The notes under the pieces are model-generated. The model made no database searches, had not been told where the DNA came from, and saw only the letters and a program-made list of their open reading frames with translations. Source: Priapulus caudatus (lineage: Eukaryota > Priapulida > Priapulimorpha > Priapulimorphida > Priapulidae). From it: DNA of 55,968 bases. The translations under genes were made by a program, and so were the position numbers. This document shows, in pieces, positions 10,701 through 24,376 of the stretch (within the stretch, counting starts at the first letter, position 1; every line of letters starts with the position of its first letter). The DNA lies in the NCBI RefSeq assembly GCF_000485595.1, contig NW_014577287.1, forward strand, positions 264,134 through 320,101, written 5' to 3'.

Positions 10701-13700
10701 CGCTGCATCTAGCACAGAAGAGTGAGGTTGTTAGAGAAGCCCCGCGAAACACAGATATCTCGTTTGCACGAAGTGTGGTGGAATGCGCGGTGGGTCACGC
10801 ATACGTCCCTGTTCACTCTGACAACCTCCGATGTCAATGGATTCTACAGCAAAGCAAGCAGAAATGAACCAAAGGGTGCCCTGATTCAGATGTCGTGGCA
10901 TTTGGTGGTGTGTCGGGAAATCAGCTGAAGTATCGCTGTAAAGGTCTTGTGCATAGGCGTCCTGTGGACAAGTACTTCGCACACGTGTCGCCAATTCATG
11001 ATGGGCGACCCACAGAAAGCTCCGAGTCCAGCACGGAAATGTCCGCATCAGCCACAGAAGAGGAGGTTGTTAACGGAAGCCCCGCGAAACAGCAGATATC
11101 TCGTTGCACGAAGTGTGGTGGAATGCGCGGTGGGTCACCGCATACGTGCCCTGTTCACTCTGACAACCCTCCGATGTATGATTCTACCGCAAGAGCAGAA
11201 ATGAACCAAGGGTCCCCTGATTCAGATGTCGTGCATTGGTGTGTGTCGGAAGATCAGCTGAAGTATCGCTGTAAGGTTTGTCATGGCGTCCGTGGCAAGT
11301 CTCCGCACACGTGTCCCATTCATGATGGCGACCCACAGAGCTCCGAGTCCAGCACGGAAATGTCCGCATCGGCCACAGAAGAGAGGTGTAATGGAGGCCC
11401 CGCGAAACAGCAGACGCATCACTGTGAGAAATGTGGGGGGAGTGCGCGGTATGTCCCCACACGCCTGTCCCGTTCACCCTGAAAACCCACAGAAGTCGGA
11501 CTCTGCAGTACGTATATCTCAAGGGTCCCCGGATTCGGACGTCGTGCACTGGTGCGTTTCAGCCGATCAGCTCAAGTATCGCTGTAAGATGTGCCACGGC
11601 GTTCGCGGCAAGTCGCCGCACACGTGCACCGTCGCCGACGGCAACCCAAACAAGTCTGAGTTGACGACAGAATCGCCCGCGCGAGTGTCGCCCGATCCGG
11701 ACGTCGTGCATTGGTGCGTGTCGCACGACCAGCTGAAGTATCGCTGCGAGCTGTGCCACGGCGTGCGAGGGGACTCGCCGCACCCCTGCCCCGTGTATGA
11801 CGCTCGCGAGGTCGCCCCGGGGTCACCGCCCCGGTACGTCTGCCGCGGCTGCGGCCGGGTGTGGGACGAGGCGTCGCCGCCGGCAACCACGACCGCCGGA
11901 CGTCTGGCGACTGCCGGAGAGTGTGACCCGCGGGCGACCCCAGCCGACGGCGTCGGACACTGGTGCGTCGTCGGCGGGCAGCTGCAGTACCGCTGCGACA
12001 CGTGCGGCCGGCTGCGCGGCTCGCGACAGCTGGAGAGCGGCGCGGCGCCCTCTATAACGACCCACCCCGCGCCGGCCAACGTCCACCCGGGGGGTCAGCT
12101 TCAGTACAGCCGCGAGGACGGCTCGGGCGTCTCGGGCGAGTCCGACGGCTCAAGCGATGCGACCGACTCGCGGCGCCCCCTACGCGACTCGTCTTCCACG
12201 CGGCGCCCCCTACGCGACGCGACGGACGCGGACGCGCGGCGGCTCTCGCTGCCCGTGTCTGACATCTACGACGAGCGGTCGACGCTGCTCGTGTCGTCGT
12301 CGTCGTTCGACGCGAGCGACCCCACGCACGCGAGCGTCGCTTCGTGGCGCGGCGCCGACCGCAGGGCCGCCGCAGCCGATGTACGTGCCCACCCCGGCTC
12401 AAGCGACGACGGCACGTCGTACGGTTCGACACGGAGCACCGGAGGACATCAAGCGGTCGAGGACCTCGCAGCTGCTCAGCGCAGCGAGGACGACGACATT
12501 GGCCTGCGCCTGTGGAGCGACGGCGCAGCAGTAGGCGCAGGCATCGCGTACACCCGCATCTCGCCGCGCTCTGACTCGCCCGTCGACGGACTGTCTCTGA
12601 CGGAGCGCGTGCGACGCCTGCTCACGAAGACCGCTTACCTCGAGCGCAAGTACGTCGTCGTGGTGACGGACACGAGCAGCAGCAGCGGTGGCGGCTCCGC
12701 GCGCAGCAGCCCCGCGCTCCGTTCCCACGACGACGATGATGACTTGCGCGAGCCCGAGTCTGACCGATCGAGTGTCTACGACGCGTCTCGTCGGAGCGCC
12801 GAGACGCCCGACGCCGCGTATGGGGTGGCGCCCCCTGGCGACTCGGTGTTGTCGAGGGACGTGGGAGCAATGAGGATGGCGCGCGCCGCGGCGTCCGCAA
12901 GCCTGCGTGCACGAGCCGACGCTGACGTGATCGCAGATGAAACCGCGCAGGGAAAGCCCGGCCGCACCCGTGACTTAGCGATTATAGGTGCCGCTAGGGA
13001 AGCTACCGAGGATAGCAACAGGAGAAGTGGGATCTACGGTGTTTATACTGGGAGGGAGTCTCCCGTCGACAGCGGCATCACTGCTACCATGCATGCACGA
13101 GAGACTGTCCACAGTACCCTGTACTCAGCAGTGGCTGCTGTTAGTCGCCCACACACGGCAGGTGCGTATGCAGGGCAGACGTTCATGCAGACAGAGGGCG
13201 CCTCCGACAACATCTTCCGTGACACACGGCGATCGGAACCCGAGGGTATAAGCTTTGCCACGAGAAGCGCTGCCTCCTCTAGCCAGGGGGCGCTGTTCAC
13301 TGCTGCGACGAGCACAGGCGGCGACGATTCGGCGGGCGGCCTTCGTGCGACGCTAGCTGCTCACGCCCGCCGCATCGACGCGTTGTTGTCTCCGCCTCGT
13401 CTTCACGCCTCCACATCGCGCGTCGTCGCTCCCACGGAGAGAGTGGTGCTGTCGCGGCAGACAGTGAGGGCAGGTGTCGCCGCCCCCACGGAGAGAGTGG
13501 CGCTGTCGCGGCAGACAGTGAGGGCAGGCGTCGCCGCCCCCACGGAGAGAGTGGCGCTGTTGCGGCAGACAGTGGGGGCTGTTGTCGCCGCCCCCACGGA
13601 GAGAGTGGCACTGTCGCGGCAGACAGTGAGGGCAGGTGTCGCCGCCCCCACGGAGAGCGTGGCCCTGTCGCGACAGACAGCAGGTGTAGGCGTCGACGCG

Positions 13701-16700
13701 AGCGGCGGTCGTCGCACGGCAACGCCCGAGGTATCGCCGGGTGTGCAGTCGTATGAGGAAGCCTTTTGGCAGGGAAGGGTGACTCATAGCCAGTATCTCG
13801 AGGAGCTGCACAGTCAGATACTCACGCCTCGCCCGCTCGACACTTCGCTCGCCGGTCGGTCGCGCGAACACACTGAACGCGACTCGTCGACCGAGGACGC
13901 GGGGCCCGTTAGGCGGCAGGCTGGACACAAGCGGCCGTCGTCCGGGGCAATGCGGCGAGTCGAGTCGCGCGAACACACCGGGCTGGAGGTCGACTCGTCG
14001 ACCGAGGACGCGGGGCACGTTAGGCGGCAGGCTGGACACAAGCGGCCGTCGTCTGGGGCAACGCGGCGACCGGAGTCACGCGCCCGACTGCAGGTGCCCG
14101 CCCGCGGCGAGTCGCGGAGCTTCAGTTCTGGTTACTGCCTGAGCGACGTGGAGCGGTCCAGCGGCAGCGAGCAATACCGAGAAGCCGATGCAGACGCTTC
14201 CGTAGATCGCCGCCACGAGGTTGAACGCGGCCGAGCGCAGGACGGCAGCGGGCGGCGCGTCTCACCGACGGTGGTCCCGGCAGCGGAGGGAGCGGCAGAT
14301 GCTTCCGTAGATCGCCGCCACGAGGTTGAACGCGGCCGAGCGCAGGACGGCAGCGGGCGGCGCGTCTCACCGACAGTGATCCTGGCAGCGGAGGGGGCGG
14401 CAGACGCTTCCGTAGATCGCCGCCACGAGGTTGAACGCGGCCGAGCGCAGGACGGCAGCGGGCAGCGCGTCTCACCGACGGGGGTCCCGGCAGCGGAGGG
14501 AGCGGCAGACGGATATCAGCCTGGGAGAGGAGACAGGTAGTCGTTAAACTTTAATCGGTTGAAAAGTGCTGCGAATATACTGTATACGCCATATTTTTCG
14601 CGTATGTACAGATATTTTCGCGATTTCAGACTTGACGGACAATTTCGGGAATGGTTAATTTCGCGGTCGGTGAATTATGAGTTATTCGGTATTATTCGGT
14701 ATAAATTATTCGCGTGTTGTTATTTTCGCAGTCGGGGGACGCGTTCGCGAGATTCACGAAAATTAAACCACCGCAAAATATACAGCGTATACAGTACATC
14801 ATTGTTTCAGTCCGGTGGCATTTCTTCCATAAACGATTGACTGGAGTGTGTAGCTTTGTAGATACATAGGCATATACCGTGAGTTGATTGACATTTATTT
14901 ATAGCTTGCTGTATAGATGCAGTATGGCACAGTGAAACAAGTAAGATTATATGGGAAATTAAGTTAATGAATTCCCCAAATCATGAGAATGGGCATCTGT
15001 TCCCATCTTTAGCTTTATACTATGGGAAATAATTGACTGTTATTGTGTCCAATTCAATACGATGATTACTGATGAAACAGGATCACAGAGAGCTAAACAT
15101 CTGCTGCTATGTTATTACAAAGGTAAACAACTTTAATTTGGCAGATTAATCTGATTGGTCTGCGGCAGGCAATTTACGTCAACGACAGAAATTAATAATT
15201 TACGTGATCGACTGGCAGGCAGGAACACCTGATTGTGGCAGCAGGTGTTCCTCTCTAGGATGCCAGTTTGTGCTCGATTTGCATTGTTTATGTCCTTCCC
15301 TATAGCCAATAATGCAGGTACGCCTCCCCTAGCACTCATCTCAAACTTCGATGGCTTGATTAAATGTAAGAGCACAAACACTATTTGATTATGCGCCAAC
15401 ATAATCAACGTAATTTATATAATATATTTTTATTATTTTTATAATATATTTTCATTTATTTTATTTTTAGCTCATCTGACATAGTCAGATGCAGCTTGTA
15501 GAATCGCACGATCGTCCGTCCATCCGTCCGTCCGTCCGTCAACAGTTGGGCACAAATCTTAACCGCTCGATGTACGGTCACGATATTTGGCACATTGGGG
15601 GGGATCGTCAAAACGAGTTGGGATGTCGAAGCTGGGGGTCAAAGGTCAAAGGTCAAGAGGTGTAAAAGAAGGAGGAACATTCACTCCTTAACTTAAGGTA
15701 TAGGGAGGAAATGCAGAATTGCGGCATAAATCTAAACGGCTCGACCTAGGCTCGTGATAGTCGGTGTATAGCATCATGGTAGGAAAAGCCATCACTGTGC
15801 TGAAATTGGAGGTCACAGGTCAAAGGTCAATGGGCACAGGGCAGATTTTAGACATTTTCTGACGACATGGTCTGATAGAGCGATTGAAAAACTTTTTTGT
15901 TTCAGCGGGGACCTAGCATTTTTATGGCTTTATTGAAAGGACCATGAAATCATGTCAGCAGAAGGGACTGTTTAACCCTCCTCTTGAGGGTCAAAAGGTT
16001 ATCCGACACTTACTCTTCGATGGATTTGTAGACAGTTAACAAAGGACTGAACTGTTTTTGCTATTGTGGATGTGAGGCTACAGAATTTATCCAGCGACTA
16101 CAATATCTCACTCCAAGCAAAGTAACCATGCAGTTCCAGTAAACAACATCCGCTAGCTAATCAAATAATTGGAAAACCCATGATTGCAGTTGTATTGTTA
16201 TAAAGGTAAAGGTTATAAGGTTATAAAAGGTTATAAACGTTGCAACCAATATTAATGGATGGAAAAGAGAAGAAAAAAAGGCCTAATAGTGAGAATTACT
16301 CAGAATCCGCACATAATTAGTTTGTTTTTTTAATTAAAATAATATTGCATGTCAATGTTTCAGGTATGTTTCCTACATACCATCACGACTGCGCAAGACG
16401 CACAAAGCGTTTAAAACGATAGCTGCACACAACAACTGCATGTATGCAAGTCTGTCGATGTGCCTGTGGGGCCATCAGGGAAAAAGTTTTTTTCTGAGAT
16501 TGGCCGGCATGGTCAGTGGTGCTGCCCAAGTTGAAGAACACGTGGCAAAGGTAAATTAAGCAAATTTCTTATTTAACATGTATGAAGAAATATGTTCTTT
16601 CTAAGTACTTTAATGGCATTGTTCCCATGTCATTGACTATAAGCAATTTTAGATGTTAATTACCTGTTTTGCATCAGGTGTTGGAACAACACACGACAAC

Positions 16701-19700
16701 GGAAGATATTAGGCTCTGGGCGTTTGAAGCCACAACAGATGTGGTGATGGAGGGCCTCAATTTTGAGACCTCGAGTCCAGAGTCCTTGATAACGAACGTT
16801 ATCAAGGAAGAGCTTTTCCAAACAGCTCGCAACAGCGACTCTGGTATTCTTACTTTTTCACAATCAACAGCTATGTAGTGCTTAGTGAATTAATTGTTGA
16901 CCATGTTGACGTAAATGATATGAGTAGATAATAACACAGGAGTTAAATTAGGATTTTCATGCGTTTNNNNNNNNNNTGCGGCACTTGTTATATAATTAAA
17001 TTGTTTTTATTTACATTATTTTCATTATTTTTATAATATAATTATAAACATAATCAACATAATTAGGATAACATGTGCCAGCTAGGCTTCAGGTTAACAT
17101 TTCAATTAAAATTGGCTCTGGGTGCTTCTTGGCACAATGAGACTACTCCGACGTCACCTGGGATCGCTCATACTCTGTGGAACTGCAATCGCATTACATT
17201 TGATGTGGCGGGCTTACGTTTAATCCCTGTCGCAAAACGTTCACAGCGTGAACACACACAATGTGTGGCATGCATGCGCCGTGTTTGGCGATACACACGA
17301 GGGTTTTACCCGTCGGTAACACACATCGACGAACGATATCGTTATCATAATGAACATAAATAATTAACGCAGCGGCCGGTCGGCATAGACGCTGGTCCCG
17401 CTGATTGTAGGTCGAGCAAGCTCAGCCAATCGCAGCCGACGTGTGAGGTGGCGCCACGTGCTCGCAGTACGGTCACTCGGTGCTATTCGAGCGCGTAAGG
17501 CTGGAGCAGGGAGTTATGTGATGTGGTACTTCTTGCTGGCAGACAGAATTATTAATGAACTCCTCGCGAACACGGACACGCATCAAGGGAGGCATCATAT
17601 CCGTGATCCCTCCTCTCTCGGCAACTCGTGATGTTGTTACAATGTTAGTAGTAGAGTGCCCCCACGTTGAACTGATGTTTGCGCGAGTGGCACGCTAGCT
17701 CCTGAAGGGTAACTGGGTAGATTTTATGATTAGAGGCTTCGTGCATTATCAGATATTTCTTTTTTTCGTGCGTTTAATGAAACCATTTGTGAGTGGTGTA
17801 TTGCCCGGGTAAACACCGTACTTAACTTGCAAATGAGCATTTAAGCGATTGATTCCATTGATGCAATTTGTGACCCGCTCCAGCAAAACCAGGATTAAGT
17901 AGGAAATTCTACAAATTGAGTTATGTGCATATCTGAATAGATCATTTAATTACCTTTAAAATGATATATAATATTTGGCTATATCTAAAGAATTGACTGA
18001 TCTACAGCAATTTGAAGATCGGAAACTGACTTATTCCAGAATATGCAGCTTTTGAGATAAAGCGTTCTGGGTAAGGGGCCCAGTCGGGGATAAGCGGTCA
18101 GGGGCCGGTCTGAAGGGCAAAGAAAAAAAAAGAAAAAAAAATTTTTAATTAAAAATGTCCATAATAATCTAGAGATATCTGAACCTATATATCCGAATTA
18201 AATATGCACTTAGGAACTTATTTTTGTAAAAATCTCATTTTTTCCCAGGTAGGCCATTTTCAGCATTGACATGTGTGCGTGCTCATTACTCAAAACAATG
18301 ACTTGCGACTTAGTCCGTATTATGCTGGAGCGGGTCACATTTGATTCACATGGACGATCGGAAGTAACATGTCTGCACAAAGCAGCTGGATACATAATAA
18401 TCGAAACGTGTCAAATGCAATAGATTCGCACGTTTGCAGTTTCCGTTCACTGCCACTTGTGTCATGGTAATTAATATAAATCTGTCCAACAAAGTCTGAA
18501 GCGGAAAAGGACTGCACACAACAGTGGAATTTGTTCACAGTGCATTTATTTACTGTCATCAGCTTCTTCACAGATCCTTTTTTTCAATGCCTAAATTGTC
18601 AAATTCAAACATTACTGAGTGTTTCATCTCCGGACAATGTAAAAAGCTGCTGAGGTAACACGTCTGCTTCAATGTCTGGCTATGCTGTATTAGGACTGCA
18701 GTGTAATGTCAGAATCCTGTAGCAGGGAACCTAAAGGCCAGCGCCCCTATATATAGCATGCTTACAAGTCATTCGCGTGCAGGTTTAATTAGCTCAGTCT
18801 AGCCACCTATATGGTCAGCACCCTAATTCAAAACTTGCGCACACGGCTACTTGCTCGCATAGCCACACGAGTTTACATTGGCAGACGTCTGACATGGATG
18901 CTCACTCTGTGGGACTTGTGTGGGAAAACGAACGTGTATTTTACTCATGACCCTCGAATCACTCTGTGTGTAATAATTAATGCACTGTACTTATGCTGAT
19001 AATTGATGATAGCATTGTGCATTGTGCATTGTGCGTGCTCCCTTGTGAATGGATGAATATTTGAATTGTGTGTGGCACAGCTGAACGACATATTTGCATA
19101 TAACGTGCGCAATATAAATCAATAAATATTATTATTATTATTATTATATGTTACTGGTTAAGTAATGCATAAATGCATTTCAGCTGCTTATTACTACAGT
19201 TGAAATTTGCAACGTGTAACTTATTGGCTAGTTGAGTTTCTCCCCGCCCCTGAGAACATGCGCAGACTTCCACACAGTATCTGTTTAGTGACTGCTTGGG
19301 ATTTCCATGAAACTAATTGTGCGATCTCATGTTTGTTTCAGCAGTGATGAGATACGTGACAACGTGGTGAGAGTAGACGTGCCCTCGACTCTAAGTGCAG
19401 GCGAAACTTCAACTGAAATGGTCACGCAGCAGCAGTCTATGAGTGTAAGAGCAGCATGGCGTCCCACGGATATCTCACAGCATGCAGCTGGTGTCGTCGC
19501 GGCTCGGGGCCTGACCGATGCATCCCAAAATGCAGCTGGTGCGGTCGAGGTTTGGCGCCCATCTGAAGCATCCCAGCATGCAGCGGCTGGTGTCATGGTG
19601 GCTTGGGAGCCAACTGATATATCCCAGCATGCAACTGGCGCTGTCGAGGTTTGGCGACCTTCTGATCCTTCCCAGCATGCAGTTGCTGGTGTGGTGGCGC

Positions 19701-22700
19701 GGGGTGCCAATGGTACTTACCAGTCTACAGCTGCTGCTGTGGTGGCTAGAGGGCCAGCTGATGCTTACCAGTCTACAGCTGCTGCTGTGGTGGCTAGAGG
19801 GCCAGCTGATGCTTACCAGTCCACAGCTGCTGCTGTGGTGGCTAGAGGGCCAGCTGATGCTTACCAGTCTACAGCTGCTGCTGTGGTGGCTAGAGGGCCA
19901 GCTGATGCTTACCAGTCTACAGCTGCTGCTGTGGTGGCTAGAGGGCCAGCTGATGCTTACCAGTATACAGCTGCTGCTGTGGTGGCAGAAGAGGCACCTG
20001 CTACTTACCAGGCTAAAGATGCTGTGGTGGAGACCAGAGGGCCATCTGATGCATACCAGCATGCTGTTGGTGTTGCTGTAGAGGTTTGGCGTCCCTCGGA
20101 AGTATCTCAGCATGCAATGGGTGCTGGGGTAGCACTGGGTCCCAGCGATGTTTCGCAGCATGAAGTTGGTGCTGTCGAGGTGTGGAGCCCACGGTCTTTC
20201 ACTGCAGATGTCACGCACAGCACTTTAGAAAGCAGTCACGCAGGTACGTGGTAGATGGTGTAGGTTCGCTGGGTTTCGCCAGCTTTTTAATGAAAGGAAA
20301 CTTACGGAAACAAACTTTGAATACGTGGCTCATTAATTATTTCACGTCCTGCTGTTGTCTGATTGCGGTCCGTTTGCTGATTGAGGACTTGAAACATGGA
20401 TCAACATTTTTTTAACATCATGATGAGCTTCATACCTCAGGCTCAGCCCAGTTATTTTGCTGTAGCCGATCACATGTTATCATGAGCCCATATACACAGA
20501 CATCTTGATGCTATGTAGTGGTGGGAAGACTTAGCAACGACGGCTGTTGGCGAACGAGTAGTGTTGTTACGTTAGAAAAAATATATTTGCTACAATTATT
20601 TTTGGAGACCCATTGTTGTCTTCATTGTTCTCTTTTAGTTTTGCCTAAAATAATGTTGTCTTCACTAATGTCATGATACTTAGATTTAGAGAAAATATTA
20701 CTAGATTAACTACTTATGGAAAGCTAGGCTACAGTTGGTTAGTGGAAGGTTCTTTGTGTGCAAATACCAATTGTAATGACTAACTCAAAGCAAAGATAAC
20801 ATTTTAGACAATTTTTTTACAAGCTGGTATCAAGAGTAGCAAAACATGTTAAATTACAAAATATACATATACTAAATTGAAAATCAATATTCAAATGATA
20901 GTTTCACATTTGTCTATCGATATGTATTTCGAATCTATTGTGTCTGGGGAGAATTTTTGATTAGCTACTGATATAATGTTTAGATTCGGATCCGGCAAAA
21001 CCACCTGAGTTTCCGCCCGATGTGCTGGGGTCCCGTGGCGCAGTGACTGTACACGTAGACTCTTACCAACGAAAGAGCAGTGAGTGGGGCAGCCATGACG
21101 AGGGATCGGCCTTTGCCACAGGTGAATACATGCCCGCATACATGTGCCTTACTCCTTATTCTGGTATGCTGACTTTGCCGCACGAGTGCATTCGATATTG
21201 CATTTGTGATCGTAGTGACCATAATAGTGACCCTAGTGGCAGTCAGACAATAATAGGTCTTTCAGCCGAGTGAGCGAATCGGATACATCGGTGCGTGTTT
21301 CTGTTCGCAATGCAATACATGTTTCTTCGTTCATTAGGGCGAGCAATGATGACTAGCGATTATGCCACCACTGAGTACGTTACCGCGACAACGAGGCAGC
21401 GAGGAGAGGAGGCTGCATCGGCCAGCCACACGGTCGATGCAAATACTCGACAGCAGGCTACGGTTGCCACGGCGATTCCGACGACGGTACAGATTGCTGC
21501 TGACCGGTCGCTCGTGGCGTCTGCACCAAACGTCGACCAGCTGACCTCGGAATACGACAACGAAGCAAGGAGGTGGGAAAACGTGAGGCAGAGACGGCAT
21601 CGAGGCATGAGCGCCGGCGGCTCGAGGATCGTCGAGACGGGAAACGACCCTCCCACGCGTCAACAGCAGTCGACGAGCCTCGATGATGCTAGGGGGCGCC
21701 ACCACGTGCTGAAGGACTCGGACGCCGCCGTCCGCTCGTCTGAGCTGCTCCCGCTCGACCTGCACGCCCCCGCGCAGCATGGGCCCCTCGCGCTCGCAAC
21801 GCCCCAGCAGCTGCCCCTCGACAGGATCCAGAGCGTCGACGCCGCTCACCTGGGTGCGGCCTACGGTCAGTGGGTGGAGTCGATCGCCATGCTCATGTCG
21901 GCGTGGCCCGAGCATGGCCCACGGCTGCCGGGCGTCGATGCGGCGGCATTCCACGAGGCATACGCAAAGTGGCAGGAGTCGGCGGCGGAGCGCGGCGGTG
22001 GCGTCTCCACCGGGCTTCGCGCTTCCTTCCCCGACGGTTCGACGCGATTGGTGAACGCGGCGCGCGAGCTCTCGGAGGTGAAGAGCGGCGGCGAGGGGAG
22101 GTCGGCGAAAGGCAGTCAGGTCGGGAGATCGCTGCTTGAAGCAGAGGCTGCAACGCCGCCGCCTCCGCCGCGGCACGAGGGAAAAGGAACACAGACCGAG
22201 CAGCTTGATCCTACCGCCGCGCGCTACCCTGAAGCAACAGGAGTGCATGTCGACGGGCGCAAGGGTAGTGGCGGAGAGCGTGCCGGAGCTAGGGTACCTG
22301 CGTACGAAGCAACACCGGAGCAAAGAGTCATACTTGAAGATGCAGCGGCCAAGGAGCCTCGACGAGAGAGCAGGGGCGTTGCTAGGGAAACGGAGGGACG
22401 CACGTCTGTCCCATCAGAGGTGGACAAGGGGCGACTCGCGGACCTTCTACGTCAGCTGCTGGCACCGAGCGGCACGTTGGCCCGAGCAGACGACGGTGTG
22501 AACGAGCTGCGCACGTATCTACACAGCCTGCTGCCGCATGACAGTACGCGAGCTGATACACAGCAGACGATACCAGCTGAGTCAGACCTGCCGTCCCACA
22601 CAGCCGAACGACGGCCACAGGGACAGCAGGATGCAGGTAGCAGAGAGCTACAGGACATGAATGGGAGACATCCACCAGTACAGATGGACATGAATGGGAG

Positions 22701-24345
22701 ACATCCACCAGTACAGATGGACATCAGTAGCAGAGAGCAGGCGAAGGCTGGTCCCTCACGCAGCGGTGGGCCGCCCCGAGTCGTCGACCGGGCCGTGTCG
22801 CCCGTGACGACGCTCCTGAGCGGCTCCGCGGCCCGCCCCACCCGCGGCATGGACGGCGACGACCACGGTGACGTCGACGCCATGACGGGCGGCGAGCTAC
22901 GAAGCCTGCGCGCGCGGCTCCTCGAGACGGCCGCCATGTTCTACGACGAGGTGACGGCGGACGCGCCCCTCGACCTATCCGGCGACGCGGAGGAAGCCGG
23001 ACTATCCTCGCTGCGTGCGCAGACAGGGGGCGCACCGCTGCGGCCCGATGCGCAAAGTTCCGCCCCTCAGAGGGGTCAGCACCTCGACGAATCTATTCGG
23101 AATGACCCGGCCCTGCAAAGGGGTCAGCGCCTCAACGAATCCAGTATGACTGACCGGGCCCCGAGAAGGGGTCAGCACCTCAACGAATCCAGTTTGAATG
23201 ACTCGGCCCCGAGAAGGGGTCAGCACCTCAACGAATCTAGTCTGATCGAGTCTGTCTACGACGAGTCGCCGCTGACGGATGAGTCATTGTCGCGCGATCT
23301 CTCCGACATCCGCCAGGCCGTCGAGTGGAGCCGCCATGTGAGGGGCGGCTGGTACGAGGTTCCGACCGCGAGCGACCTCAAGCGGTGGCTCCACCTGCTG
23401 GCGCGCGTCGAGCGTCTGCGGGCGCTGCGGGTGGGGGAGGACGCGACGAGCGAGGCTGGCAGCAGCAGCAGCGACGCGTCGAGGGTCGCGCAGGCAGCAA
23501 GGGTCGCGCAGGCAGCGAGGGTCGTGCAGGCAGAACGCGACAATGCCGTTATGAAGCGGCCGCGAACACGCGCCGCCCAGCCTGCCTACGACGCGTCGCC
23601 GGAGCCGAGCAGCGACGGTGGCGCCCCTGTTGCAGGGGACGGGTCACCGGGCGAGCGTGCGGCTGTGCGTGAGTACCGGCGTGAGCTGCGGCTGCTGCGT
23701 CACATCCTGGAGGCACGGCGGCCGGGCGGCGGCAGCGAGGTCGACAGCAGTGAACTCGGCTCCGACGTATCACACGGGTCGTCGCTGCTGCGCGACCTCA
23801 AAGAGGTCAAGCAGAACCGCGAGCGCCGGCGCCACCTACCTGCCGCGGACGACGGCCGAGACGGTAGGAGCGTCGGGAGCCGGGGCGGTGGGTTGGAGGA
23901 GGGAGAGCGGCCGCCGCTGGCCGACGTCATGGCCCTCATCACCGAGTGGAAGAACGTTCCTAGCAAGTCGGCGCCGCAGCGGAAGAAACCGGCGCCCTCT
24001 GGTGGGGTCAACGAGAACGTCCGTGAACGCTCGACCGACGCAAAGCGGCCGCCGAAGACAACTGAGCGTTCGGACGTGGATAAGGAACCGCTGGCGTGGT
24101 TTGTGCCGATGACTAGTGACAGAGTACCGGAGAAGGTGGCGCCACCTAGGAGAGCGGAACCACGGCGGTCAACCTCTAAGACGTCGGCGTCGGATATCAT
24201 CAGTCTGTTTGGATTGCCTGAGCGAAACCGAACACTGCAGGTAAGTCTACGTATGCCATCGTCATCTGCACCACACACCACTGGCGCAGCAGGTTGAAAT
24301 TTGCCTACATCTGAAGTAGCTAGTATGTATTTGTATAATTATGAG

Positions 24346-24376
<31 letters not shown>

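Noticed and set aside
8655-14475. Many long reading frames on the minus strand and in other plus frames
   Set aside because: Shadows of a GC-rich, repeat-filled plus-strand exon; splice sites, phase continuity and the ALMS motif support only the plus-strand frame.
15468-15560. CRISPR-like or regulatory array of CCGT units
   Set aside because: It is a tetranucleotide run inside a dispersed animal repeat.
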